This document shows, in pieces, positions 54,409 to 62,830 of a stretch of 64,000 bases of DNA. Every line of letters starts with the position of its first letter. Position 1 is the stretch's first letter. The stretch is from an uncultured Lachnospiraceae bacterium (GTDB lineage Bacteria; Bacillota; Clostridia; Lachnospirales; Lachnospiraceae), in the NCBI GenBank assembly GCA_947626715.1, contig CANQTG010000001.1, positions 31,371 through 95,370 of the forward strand, read 5' to 3'. The notes below the pieces were generated by a model, which did no database searches, was not told the origin of the DNA, and worked only from the letters and a program-made list of their open reading frames with translations. The position numbers and the translations under genes are program-made.

Positions 54409-55821
54409 CTATTTTGCTCCTTTTCCAAACAATACGACAACGATTGTCTGAAGCAGTATTTTGATATCAAGGCTCAGCGACCAATGATCGATATAGTGCA
54501 GGTCATATTTTACCACATCGTCAAAATTATCGATATTGCTCCTGCCGCTGACCTGCCAAAGGCCGGTCAGACCCGGCGTCATACAAAGTCTCCTACGATA
54601 GTAGGGTGTATACCGTTCAAATTCGTCTACTGTCGGAGGCCTTGTCCCGACTAGGCTCATATCCCCCTTTAAGATATTAAAAAACTGCGGCAGTTCGTCG
54701 ATACTGGTCTTTCTTAAGAACTTCCCTACCCTTGTCACCCGGGGGTCGTCCTCTATCTTAAACATCAGTCCCTGAATCTCGTTCCTTTCTTCCAGCTCCT
54801 TTTTCCGCTCTTCTGCATCGAGATACATGGAACGGAACTTATAGATCTGGAAACGCCGTCCGTTTTTCCCAATGCGCGGCTGCGAAAAGATAACGGGTCC
54901 CGGCGAATCCAGCTTGATCGCAAGCGCTACAAAAGGATACAGCAAAGCGGTGATGAATAAACCGGCCAGACCGCCCGCAATATCCATCAGACGCTTTATC
55001 ATGCCCCTGCGGTTGTCCATCGGGTGGATCGCATACGTCACGACCGTAAAGCCGGCAAACTCTCCGATCCCCTGCGCCTGCATATCCAGCTCGGCCACAT
55101 CGATATGATAGTGACAGCTCAGTCCCATCGCTTCCAGATCCATGACCAGCCGCCGCAGCGCGGCCTTGCTTATCTCCGGCAGATGGAGAAAGACCTCGTC
55201 TATCGGCATTGTCCTCGCCGCATCGATCACGCTGCCGCCGTCCGCTACGACCGGGATCCCTTCCACAGACTGTCCTCTCATGTCCCGATCCCAGATTGCA
55301 GCAGCCGATATCTCACAGTCATATTCCGTATCGGAAAGCAGCAGCGGCAGGATCTTCCCTGCGCTTGCGGCGTCGGTGATCACCATGACCTTCGTCCGGC
55401 TCCTGTCCGCACGGTAATGCGCCCTGAGATACTTTTTCAAAAGCACATGCGCGCAGAACATAAAAAGCGCTTCCAGCAGAATATAATACCCGTAAACCAG
55501 TCTGGAAAAATTCTCGGCCTCCTTAAACACAAAGAGACTGCACCCCAAAAAGATCACAAGCCCCGTTATATGCTTTGCGACCGCTTTCGCCTCTACATAA
55601 TATCCCCTGCGCAGAAAGCTGCGCCCGCTCCCGACCATTGTGTCGTATAAGACCGTAAAGAGCAGGATCCACACACAGACAAGAACATAGGTATCCTTGT
55701 GGTCGGCGCCGGACAGCGAACCGTAACGCAGCAAAAGGGCGAGCAAATAAGACAGAATGACGCAGATCCCATCTGTCAGTAAAATGCCGTATCCTTCTAT
55801 GATCCTGCTTTTACGCTCCAT
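54409..55821 (-). CDS. Polyprenyl glycosylphosphotransferase initiating repeat-unit synthesis (WbaP-like)
   Basis: The start at 55821 (AAGGAAGG upstream, MERKSRIIEGYG) gives 470 residues; a longer reading would cross the promoter. Four or five N-terminal membrane helices, a CoA-binding-like middle domain and a C-terminal catalytic domain are visible. The last has FSQPRIGKNGRRFQIYKFRSM, KTSIDELPQFFNILKGDMSLVGTRPP and GLTGLWQVSGRS, the signature of bacterial sugar transferases that load hexose-1-P onto undecaprenyl-P. It is the first gene of the main minus-strand operon and probably its committed step. Confidence 0.95.
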   Translation of the reverse strand: MERKSRIIEGYGILLTDGICVILSYLLALLLRYGSLSGADHKDTYVLVCVWILLFTVLYDTMVGSGRSFLRRGYYVEAKAVAKHITGLVIFLGCSLFVFKEAENFSRLVYGYYILLEALFMFCAHVLLKKYLRAHYRADRSRTKVMVITDAASAGKILPLLLSDTEYDCEISAAAIWDRDMRGQSVEGIPVVADGGSVIDAARTMPIDEVFLHLPEISKAALRRLVMDLEAMGLSCHYHIDVAELDMQAQGIGEFAGFTVVTYAIHPMDNRRGMIKRLMDIAGGLAGLFITALLYPFVALAIKLDSPGPVIFSQPRIGKNGRRFQIYKFRSMYLDAEERKKELEERNEIQGLMFKIEDDPRVTRVGKFLRKTSIDELPQFFNILKGDMSLVGTRPPTVDEFERYTPYYRRRLCMTPGLTGLWQVSGRSNIDNFDDVVKYDLHYIDHWSLSLDIKILLQTIVVVLFGKGAK

Positions 55822-55853
55822 TTCGCCTTCCTTTTTTATCCCATATTGAAGAA

Positions 55854-55882
55854 AGTATACTACATTCAAGCCCTTTTTACAA
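55854..55882 (-). promoter_or_regulatory. Promoter of the main minus-strand operon
   Basis: TTGTAA (55877-55882) and TATACT (55854-55859) are separated by exactly 17 bp on the minus strand, matching a sigma-A promoter. The expected start is near 55847, about 26 nt before the initiating transferase ATG. It is the only strong candidate in this gap for the minus strand. Confidence 0.7.
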
Positions 55883-55900
55883 CTTTTACCGTATATTTGC

Positions 55901-55929
55901 TTGTTTTTTCCCAATAAAGCGGATACAAT
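55901..55929 (+). promoter_or_regulatory. Promoter of the plus-strand GtrII-like gene
   Basis: TTGTTT (55901-55906) and TACAAT (55924-55929) are 17 bp apart on the plus strand. Its -35 lies only 18 bp from the -35 of the opposing promoter, so both could share a regulator. The leader to the ATG at 56005 would be about 70 nt. Confidence 0.6.
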
Positions 55930-56004
55930 AGGACACAACGGCCGTTTTATGCAACAGGCGTTTGCTTCTCACGGCCTTTCAAACTATATTCAGGCAGGAA
56001 TTTT

Positions 56005-57552
56005 ATGTATCCGGAAGATTTTTTGAAAGAGATCACCAAAAAGATCCGATATGAATGGCGCTTTTCCTTTCTTACGGCGTTTACGGCGGGGCTGCTGATC
56101 CATCTGTATAGGCTGACAAACCATCTGTTGACTTGGGACTCTGTCTATAATTTTCACAGCTCTCAGAACACTATCCATCTCGGGCGCTGCTTTCTGTCTC
56201 TGGCCTGCGGTATCGGTTCTTATTATGACCTGCAGTGGGTCAACGGCCTGCTCTCTCTGCTCTATCTGAGCCTATGCTGCGTATGCTTAACAGAGCTTTT
56301 TTCCCTGAAAAAAAGGACATCGATCTTTCTTCTGTGCGCGCTGACCGTCGCTTTCCCCAGCGTCGCCAGCACCTTTGCCTATATGTATACGGCGGACGGT
56401 TATTTTTTTGCCATGCTTACCGCCGCGCTCGCCGTACTGCTCACGCTGAAATATAAAAGGGGATTTCTCCCCGGCATCCTGCTGCTCGCCATATCCTATG
56501 GGGCTTATCAGGCTTATGTTTCCTATGCGGTCATGCTGATCCTCAGCTGGTGCATTCTCCAGCTTCTCTTTGAAAAGCTTTCTCTGCGCGATCTCTTTAT
56601 AAAGCTGCTGCATTTTTTCCTGATGGGGGCCGGCGGCACGCTCCTTTACCTTATCTGCAGCAAAGTCCTGAGCCTTTTAGAAAACGTATCCTCCAGCGAC
56701 TATAACGGGATCGCTTCCATGTCCCTCCCCGATGCGGCGGGCTTTGTCTACGCCGTGAAAAACTGTATCGTCGATTTTGCTTATTTTTTCTTTGGCCCGC
56801 TCGGACGCGTAAACCTTTTTCAGCTTTTAAACGCCGCTCTATTCCTGCTGTTATCGCTCCTTTTTCTCTGGATACTATACCGGAAAAGGCTTTATCAAAG
56901 GGCCGGGCGCTTCTGCCTGCTCCTGATCTGCCTTTTTTCCATGCCCTTCGTCTGTTCCATGATCTATTTTCTTTCTCCGCAGGTGCGCTATTATATGCTG
57001 ATGTACGCGGGCTTCTCCCTGATCTACCTGCTGCCCGTACTCCTATACGAAAACATGACAGACGCGTCATATAAAAAAGCATTTCCGATATGCCTTTCAT
57101 GGGCCTGTGTTTTGATCACTGCCCTTCATATCTTTAATTTTGCGCTGATCGACAATATCAGCTATCTGTATATGACCAAGAATAATGAAATGACGCTCGA
57201 CCTCGTATCCCGCATGACCGACCGGATCGAACAGCTCGAGGATTATCCTTCCCTGAAAAAGCTCTGCGTGATCGGCCATTTTAAAGATTACGATACCATT
57301 GCCTTAAATCTTCCCCCCGCAATGGCCGGGGTACGGAACAGCTATATCCTGTCAGAGCAGGCGCACTTCGCCGCCGCTATGGACACCTATTACGGACTGT
57401 CTCTGGAAAACTGTTCCGAAACGGAACGGCAGGAGATTCAAGACTCTGCGCTTTTTACAGAGATGGGCTGCTGGCCGGATACCGCCAGCGTGCGCCGGAT
57501 AAACGATACCGTTGTGATCAAGATAAGCGATCAGAAAGGGGATTTTCAATAG
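56005..57552 (+). CDS. GtrII-like membrane glucosyltransferase family protein
   Basis: This is the only plus-strand gene. The protein has 515 residues and about eleven membrane spans. NHLLTWDSVYNFHSSQNTIHLGRCFL near residues 38-63 and TADGYFFAMLTAAL are the landmarks of the GtrII-type family, in which the acidic residue of the first loop is essential. These proteins add a side-chain sugar from undecaprenyl-P-glucose (or similar) outside the membrane. AGGA lies five bases before the ATG. The 3' end overlaps the convergent ChbG gene by seven bases, so there is no terminator between them. A paralogue is cut by the right window edge. Confidence 0.85.
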   Translation: MYPEDFLKEITKKIRYEWRFSFLTAFTAGLLIHLYRLTNHLLTWDSVYNFHSSQNTIHLGRCFLSLACGIGSYYDLQWVNGLLSLLYLSLCCVCLTELFSLKKRTSIFLLCALTVAFPSVASTFAYMYTADGYFFAMLTAALAVLLTLKYKRGFLPGILLLAISYGAYQAYVSYAVMLILSWCILQLLFEKLSLRDLFIKLLHFFLMGAGGTLLYLICSKVLSLLENVSSSDYNGIASMSLPDAAGFVYAVKNCIVDFAYFFFGPLGRVNLFQLLNAALFLLLSLLFLWILYRKRLYQRAGRFCLLLICLFSMPFVCSMIYFLSPQVRYYMLMYAGFSLIYLLPVLLYENMTDASYKKAFPICLSWACVLITALHIFNFALIDNISYLYMTKNNEMTLDLVSRMTDRIEQLEDYPSLKKLCVIGHFKDYDTIALNLPPAMAGVRNSYILSEQAHFAAAMDTYYGLSLENCSETERQEIQDSALFTEMGCWPDTASVRRINDTVVIKISDQKGDFQ

Positions 57553-58484
57553 GGCTCTTCCATATGGAATCTGGATCTGATCCCGAGCAGCATTTCCTTC
57601 TCTGTCCTTCTTTCGCTTGAGAGATAAAATGCCGCGCAGGCCTGATTTTCAGTATCCATCAAGCTGTCCTTTGCCGACGCGCCGCCCGGATGGCAGAGCA
57701 CTTCCAGCGGCAGATTTCTTTTTCGCGCGATCCGTTCAAACTCCGGCAGCAGTCTGCTCACCCGGTTTAAATCCATCCTTCCGCTGAGCAGGATCCCAAA
57801 AAATACTGCGCTGCGTTTCCGGTATGAGCGCAGACGCCTGTTATTCCAGATATTTAACAAGTTCAATACCAGATTCTTTACCAGATTGATCGGGCGATAG
57901 CTCGAATAAAGCTCCGGATGCTTGATAAACGGCAAAAGCGTCTCCGCCGGTATCCGAATAAAGCTGATCTCGGCTCTCCTGCCCTCTTTTTCTGCCAGCC
58001 ATCTTTTCCCTTCCCTTGTTTGGGGAAGATTACGTACCTCCTCCAGAATGCTTTCCAGCACAAGAGGGATCATATGGTAATGTTGATGGCTGTCGATCCG
58101 TATCGTATCCACATAGGGCAGCATCCTAAGGAGCTGCGCCCGGATCTCTGTCCGTATCTGCCGTTTCAATTCTTTCCGTTTTCCGCTAAAGGAAAGCAGC
58201 AGCGCCTTAAAAAAAGAAAGGCGGAACATTCCCCGCTCATCTACCAGCAGCGGAAGCTTGGAAGCTTCTGCCACACAGGGTCCTTCCGTCAAGTTCAAAT
58301 GAATGTTTATCCTTATCTCCCTGCGCAGAGGGGAGAGCAGCTCCATACACGCATCCAACATGCCGCCGTTCGGCAGCACGCTCACGCCAGAGAGCGCCCC
58401 CTCTTTGAAACAGTCCAGTATATTCTGCGATATCTCCGTATTTGCGCCAAAATCATCCGCATGAAAGATAATCTGCTCTGACAT
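57546..58484 (-). CDS. ChbG/HpnK (YdjC) family carbohydrate deacetylase
   Basis: The 312-residue protein carries all motifs of the YdjC fold: HADDFGAN at 8-15 with the metal Asp/His, HLNLTEGP in the middle and DSHQHYHM with the catalytic histidines. Members remove N-acetyl groups from amino sugars on oligosaccharides or lipid-linked glycans. No signal peptide is visible, so it would act in the cytoplasm. It is the last gene of the right-hand unit, overlapping the convergent plus-strand gene by seven bases. Substrate unknown. Confidence 0.92.
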   Translation of the reverse strand: MSEQIIFHADDFGANTEISQNILDCFKEGALSGVSVLPNGGMLDACMELLSPLRREIRINIHLNLTEGPCVAEASKLPLLVDERGMFRLSFFKALLLSFSGKRKELKRQIRTEIRAQLLRMLPYVDTIRIDSHQHYHMIPLVLESILEEVRNLPQTREGKRWLAEKEGRRAEISFIRIPAETLLPFIKHPELYSSYRPINLVKNLVLNLLNIWNNRRLRSYRKRSAVFFGILLSGRMDLNRVSRLLPEFERIARKRNLPLEVLCHPGGASAKDSLMDTENQACAAFYLSSERRTEKEMLLGIRSRFHMEEPY

Positions 58485-58513
58485 CTTCTTCTCCTATTCC
58501 TTTCCTTCTTCCG

Positions 58514-60519
58514 CTAAGCAAGAGGCCGTAAGCGGATCCGGTATAACACCATATCATGATCCGAAGGATTTTTCAGTCCGACCCGAAAAGAGCCCGACTC
58601 TGAAAATTCTAGGATTCCCGTCACAGTCTGCATTCCATGCTCCCGTATCTGTCCTTTCCCGGAAAGGCTCAGCTTGGCATCCATAAGATTTTCCCCTTCC
58701 AAAATAAAACGGTAGGAGCCTTTCGGCAAGGGAAACGTCTCGGATACGGCCATCCCGCCTCCATGCACGAACAGGAAACCGTCTATCATCTCCGTATTTT
58801 CGGAGCCTTCCATATTTTCATATTCCCAGCTGTATTCATACTCTCTGGGATCGATCTTTTTGTCATTAAGGCCGGAAAGTGCTTCCCGGTAAGCCAGCAA
58901 TTTTCCATCCAGCATATAATAATACAGATCCGGTTCATTCCATGCGTCGATCATACGTCCGCTGTCAAAGAGAAAAATATCCGTCCCCCGCTTTTCCCGC
59001 AGCGCCTCTTTAACAGATCGCTCGATCGTTTTCTCATAATCTCTGGCATAGTAAAACTTTCCCAGAGTTTTATGATGAGAATCCGCAAATTCCGCCATCG
59101 AAGCGCAGGAACGAAGCCCCGAGACATTCACATACACGATGTTCTCTATCCGGGGATCGCCGCCCGGTATCTCCCACCCTTTATCCTGCAGCTCGCTTAC
59201 AAAAGCGGCAGGCTCCCGCGCCGGTTTCCCTCTGTCCCACGCTTCCGCAGAGATATCAAATCCCTGTATCAGCGCACAGCACAGCAAAAATACAGAGACC
59301 GTCTTCTCTCTTTTGAATCCTGACAGCAGACGGCAGGCGCCAAATAACAAAACATATACCGCCGGCCATACCAGCCTGCCGCTGGCGCGAAATATGATCC
59401 AGATTTTCTCTATAAGATCAGGAACCGGCAGGACGATATCCCGGTTTCCAAACGTCACGACCGGAGACGCGGCGGCGATCACGGAAAAAAGCACGATTCC
59501 CATACAGGCCTGCGTCTTGACGCTGTGCAGACACTCCGACAGGCGGCCTCTCTTTCTCCTCCCCCCCACAGATAATAGACAACCAGCAGCCCTGACACGA
59601 AAACAATCAGCAGGATCCCAAGCCCAAGATACGCAAACCCTTCCGATTGCCCGTACGTATGCAGAGGCAGCTTAGGCAAGATCCTGCTCCAGCCCTGCGG
59701 ATTGAAGAAAGCATTTAGATTAAATGTCTTTTTCCACGTAAAATCCAGATCCGACACCGTCATCCCGGGCAGAAAAACGCCAAGCGCACAGGCAGGTATC
59801 CAAACGCCGCACCAGAATCCCGCAAAAGCATAGCAAAGTCTCCTGCCGCGCAGCCCCATACAGCGCGCATCCAGATACAAAAAGGCGCAAAGTATGATAA
59901 AGCACATAGGCAGGAAATAAAGGTGCACCGTACAGCAGAGAAATCCTATCATCGCCCAGAAGAGCGCGCTTCTTACATGCTTTCCCTTAAAATATTCTTC
60001 ATAATAGACGATCCCGATAAGCGCCAGCAGCAGGATCCAATGGGAAGCCAGCGCCGTATGCAGAAACATCCGCCACAAAAACGCGGGCGTCATCACGGCA
60101 AGCGTTCCTGCCAGAAAAGATACCGTCGCACTTTTACTGTATTTCGCCGCAAGTTTAACCCCTAATATCCCCTGCAGGAGCACGCATAGCAGCCCGTACC
60201 AGCCAAAATACTGAAAATGCGCCGGCAAAAGCGGCTGAAAGAGCTTAAAAAAGACCGCCAGCAGAGGAATCGAATCCATATATACGATCGACATAGGATT
60301 CGGATAGGAAAGCCCGTAAAAATAACCGACAGGGAACGTCCACGGCTCCTTTCTGAAAAAGAGCCAGCCTGCGTAATGCTGTGAAATGTCCAGACCGCCG
60401 GAAAGCAGCCAGTCCACATAACAGGGATTCAGACACTTTACGCCATAAAAGCACAGAAAAAACGCACATGAAAAGATCAAAATTGCCGCATAGGCCCACC
60501 GGCCCCTTTTATTTTTCAT
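58514..60519 (-). pseudogene. DUF6311-like membrane protein split by a frameshift at a G7 tract
   Basis: Two overlapping frames encode one protein. The first, from the ATG at 60519 (GAGG six bases upstream), has about ten membrane spans with LSGGLDISQHYAGW and MDSIPLLAVFFKLFQPLLPAHFQYFGW near its front, as in DUF6311 proteins. It loses the family sequence after VVYYLWGGG. The second frame continues exactly there: PVVTFGNRDIVLPVPDLIEKIW, FRASGRLVWPAVYVLL and a soluble C-terminal domain. The switch point is a G7 run (59561-59567); eight G would restore a protein of about 668 residues. It follows a GtrB-like GT2 gene and would be its transferase partner. It is a phase-variable OFF copy, a true mutation or a homopolymer error. 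Confidence 0.78.
59561..59567 (-). repeat. G7 tract at the frameshift site of the DUF6311-like gene
   Basis: Seven C on the plus strand (G7 coding) mark the point where the two halves of the DUF6311-like protein change frame. One more G would fuse them. It is the same one-base shortfall as at the G8 tract at 6126. Confidence 0.9.
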
Positions 60520-61483
60520 CCGCTTCCTCATTCTCTTTCCATAAAAACGATTCAATATGATACCGCGGGCGGCGTTTCGTCTCCAGATAGATCTTGCCGA
60601 TATATTCTCCTATGATACCTAGAGAAAGAAGCTGGACGCTGCCGATAAACCACGTCGAACAATAGCTGGACGCCCAGCCCGGCACCGTCCGCCCGGTATA
60701 ATAGTCAAAAAGCGTCGTCGCTATCATCACGATACTGACAAAGAGCATGAGAAACCCCAGCAGCGTGATCAGCTGCAGCGGTTTGATACTGAAAGAAGTG
60801 ATCCCATCCACCGCAAAGGACAGCATTTTTTTCATCGTATATTTCGATTTCCCCGCCCGTCTCGCCTGTACGTCAAAATATACGATATCCGAAGGATAGC
60901 CGATCGACGGCAGCAGCCCCCGCAAGAACAGATTCACTTCCCCGTATTCTTCCAGACTCTCGATCACCCTTTTGGAGGTCAGCCTGTAATCCGCATGGTT
61001 CGTGATCACCTCGCAGCCCATAAAACGCATCAAGCCGTAAAATCCAAGCGCCGTAGTGCGCTTTAGCCAAGTATCCGTGTCTCTGGCATTCCGTACGCCA
61101 TAGACGACGTCGCAGCCCGCCTCATATTTATCCAGCATACGGTCGATCGCGTCAATATCCTGCTGCAGATCCGCATCGATGGAGATCGCCGCATCCGCCT
61201 TCTCCTTTACGGCCAGCAGGCCCGCCAGCACCGCATTCTGATGGCCGCGGTTATGCGAAAGATTCAGTCCACAGAAAACTGTACTATTATGAAATAGTTC
61301 TGTGATGATCTCCCATGTCCGATCGCGGGAGCCGTCGTTGACAAATAAGATCTTGCTTTTTTTACTGATCCGCCCGTTTTCTGTCAAAGTCCTGTATTTT
61401 TCGGCCAGCCGCCGCGCCGTATCGGGCAGCACCGCCTCCTCGTTATAACAGGGCAATACCAGATATAATACCGTATCCTTCAT
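60509..61483 (-). CDS. Polyprenyl-phosphate GT2 with membrane helices (GtrB-like)
   Basis: A 324-residue GtrB-type enzyme: LVLPCYNEEAVLPDTA, FVNDGSRDRT, SHNRGHQNAVLAGL, SIDADLQQD with the DxD, and RRAGKSKYTMKKM before two C-terminal membrane helices. It makes an undecaprenyl-P-hexose and is usually paired with a GT-C or GtrII-type transferase. Both kinds lie next to it: the broken DUF6311-like gene just downstream, and GtrII-like genes at 56005 and at the right edge. The downstream start overlaps its end. Confidence 0.93.
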   Translation of the reverse strand: MKDTVLYLVLPCYNEEAVLPDTARRLAEKYRTLTENGRISKKSKILFVNDGSRDRTWEIITELFHNSTVFCGLNLSHNRGHQNAVLAGLLAVKEKADAAISIDADLQQDIDAIDRMLDKYEAGCDVVYGVRNARDTDTWLKRTTALGFYGLMRFMGCEVITNHADYRLTSKRVIESLEEYGEVNLFLRGLLPSIGYPSDIVYFDVQARRAGKSKYTMKKMLSFAVDGITSFSIKPLQLITLLGFLMLFVSIVMIATTLFDYYTGRTVPGWASSYCSTWFIGSVQLLSLGIIGEYIGKIYLETKRRPRYHIESFLWKENEEADEK

Positions 61484-61492
61484 CTTCCATTC

Positions 61493-62407
61493 CTATCTGT
61501 TATCAAAATGAAAATTATAAAACGAAAAATAGGGCTTCATTCCTAGAGAATTCCATGTCCCCTGTACGATATAATTGTCAAACTGGGTACTTGCCGTAAA
61601 GCTTTTCCCGTTTTGATACGCATAATTGATCAACGACGAGATCAGCATACGGTACCCGCCCAGCTTGCGGTGCTTGGAGGATATCGCGGAAAGCTGCCCC
61701 TCTACCACGTGCTCATCTTCTCCTATGGTACAAAAGCCTATCGGTTCCCCCTCATATTCCACAACAAAGATCCTGTTATCCTCAAAGTTTTCAAAATAGC
61801 CCTCTATCCAATTCTCATAGATCACGCCCGCCTTTTCTCCTGTGACCGGAGAAATATGGTACTGTCCCTGATAGGAGGCAAAGGAAGAATAGGTCATGTC
61901 AAGCAGTTCTTCCCGGTGCTCCTTTAAGTAATCCCGCTCTGCGAAAAAGACCCGGATGCCGTCACGCTTGGGGATCTCCACTTCCCTGCCGCTCACGACC
62001 TGTTCTACCGTCCCGCCGCAGAATATCCCGTTCTCCAGATAACGGTTAAAACTCCTGATGACATCGACCACATGGGCCGGAACTCTGACATTATAGTACC
62101 CTTTTGTGCTGTCTATCTCTTTTTTCAAGGCCGTAAAGATCCGATCCATGATCTGTTCCTGATGTTCGTTGTGCAGCGTATCGACTTTGGTAAAATAAAA
62201 ACGCACCACATAAGCGTTAAAACCATACAGCTTTGTAAGCGGCAGGTTTCTGGATATCTGATATCCCCATACCTCGCCGCCTTCCTCATAGCGGTAATTC
62301 AGTTCCTCCTTCATGGACAGGATATGCTCCCGGATCCCGCTGTAGTCCCGTACCACAAAGCAGTGGCTCAGCTTAAAGATATTGTCCATATATGATAATA
62401 CCGGCAT
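61493..62407 (-). CDS. GNAT family N-acetyltransferase
   Basis: The 304-residue protein has a long N-terminal region followed by a GNAT fold. FCTIGEDEHVVEGQLSAISSKHRKLGGYRMLISSLINYA covers the acetyl-CoA-binding strand and helix; the usual R/Q-x-x-G-x-G/A reads KHRKLGG. It may acylate an amino sugar or other amine of the glycan or its lipid. It lies nine bases upstream of the GtrB-like gene and three bases after a MaoC-type hydratase gene. The substrate cannot be read. Confidence 0.82.
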   Translation of the reverse strand: MPVLSYMDNIFKLSHCFVVRDYSGIREHILSMKEELNYRYEEGGEVWGYQISRNLPLTKLYGFNAYVVRFYFTKVDTLHNEHQEQIMDRIFTALKKEIDSTKGYYNVRVPAHVVDVIRSFNRYLENGIFCGGTVEQVVSGREVEIPKRDGIRVFFAERDYLKEHREELLDMTYSSFASYQGQYHISPVTGEKAGVIYENWIEGYFENFEDNRIFVVEYEGEPIGFCTIGEDEHVVEGQLSAISSKHRKLGGYRMLISSLINYAYQNGKSFTASTQFDNYIVQGTWNSLGMKPYFSFYNFHFDNR

Positions 62408-62410
62408 ACT

Positions 62411-62830
62411 CTATTCCTCCTTTGGTTTTACCAGCGCGCTGCCGGCTATGACCTGCTCGCCCTTTTGATTATAGCAGTTCGTGGAAAGGACTGCACGCTT
62501 TTTTTCCGTCAGCAGCTCTTTGACGCAGACCTCCACCCGTATCCTGTCCCCATAATACACGGGACGCAGAAAGCTCAGCTCCTGTTTCATATAGATCGCG
62601 CCCACGCCGGGCAGCTCCGTACCGATCACCGCCGAGATATAACTCCCCAACAGCATTCCATGCGCGATCCTTTTTTCAAACCTCGTTTCCTTTGCATAGG
62701 ATTCGTCCAGATGGATGGGGTTAAGATCCCGCGACAGCTCCGCGAACGAGCGTCCGTCCTCTTCCCGTATGATAAATTCCTTCTCCGCCTTCTGTCCGAC
62801 CGACAGTTCTTCTATTCTAAAGCTCTGCAT
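62411..62830 (-). CDS. MaoC-like (R)-hydratase / hotdog-fold protein
   Basis: The 139-residue protein has the R-hydratase core: SRDLNPIHLDESYAKETRFEKRIAHGML, with the catalytic Asp and His of the (R)-specific enoyl-CoA hydratase motif, then SFLRPVYYGD. Such proteins normally act in fatty-acid or hydroxyacyl metabolism. Within a glycan locus, next to a GNAT, it could supply a hydroxyacyl group for glycan decoration. That link is inferred only from neighbours. The gene abuts the GtrII-like gene with no gap. Confidence 0.88.
   Translation of the reverse strand: MQSFRIEELSVGQKAEKEFIIREEDGRSFAELSRDLNPIHLDESYAKETRFEKRIAHGMLLGSYISAVIGTELPGVGAIYMKQELSFLRPVYYGDRIRVEVCVKELLTEKKRAVLSTNCYNQKGEQVIAGSALVKPKEE

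Noticed and set aside
55024..55650. 208-codon open frame on the plus strand
   Set aside because: It is antisense to the initiating transferase gene and has no recognisable motif.
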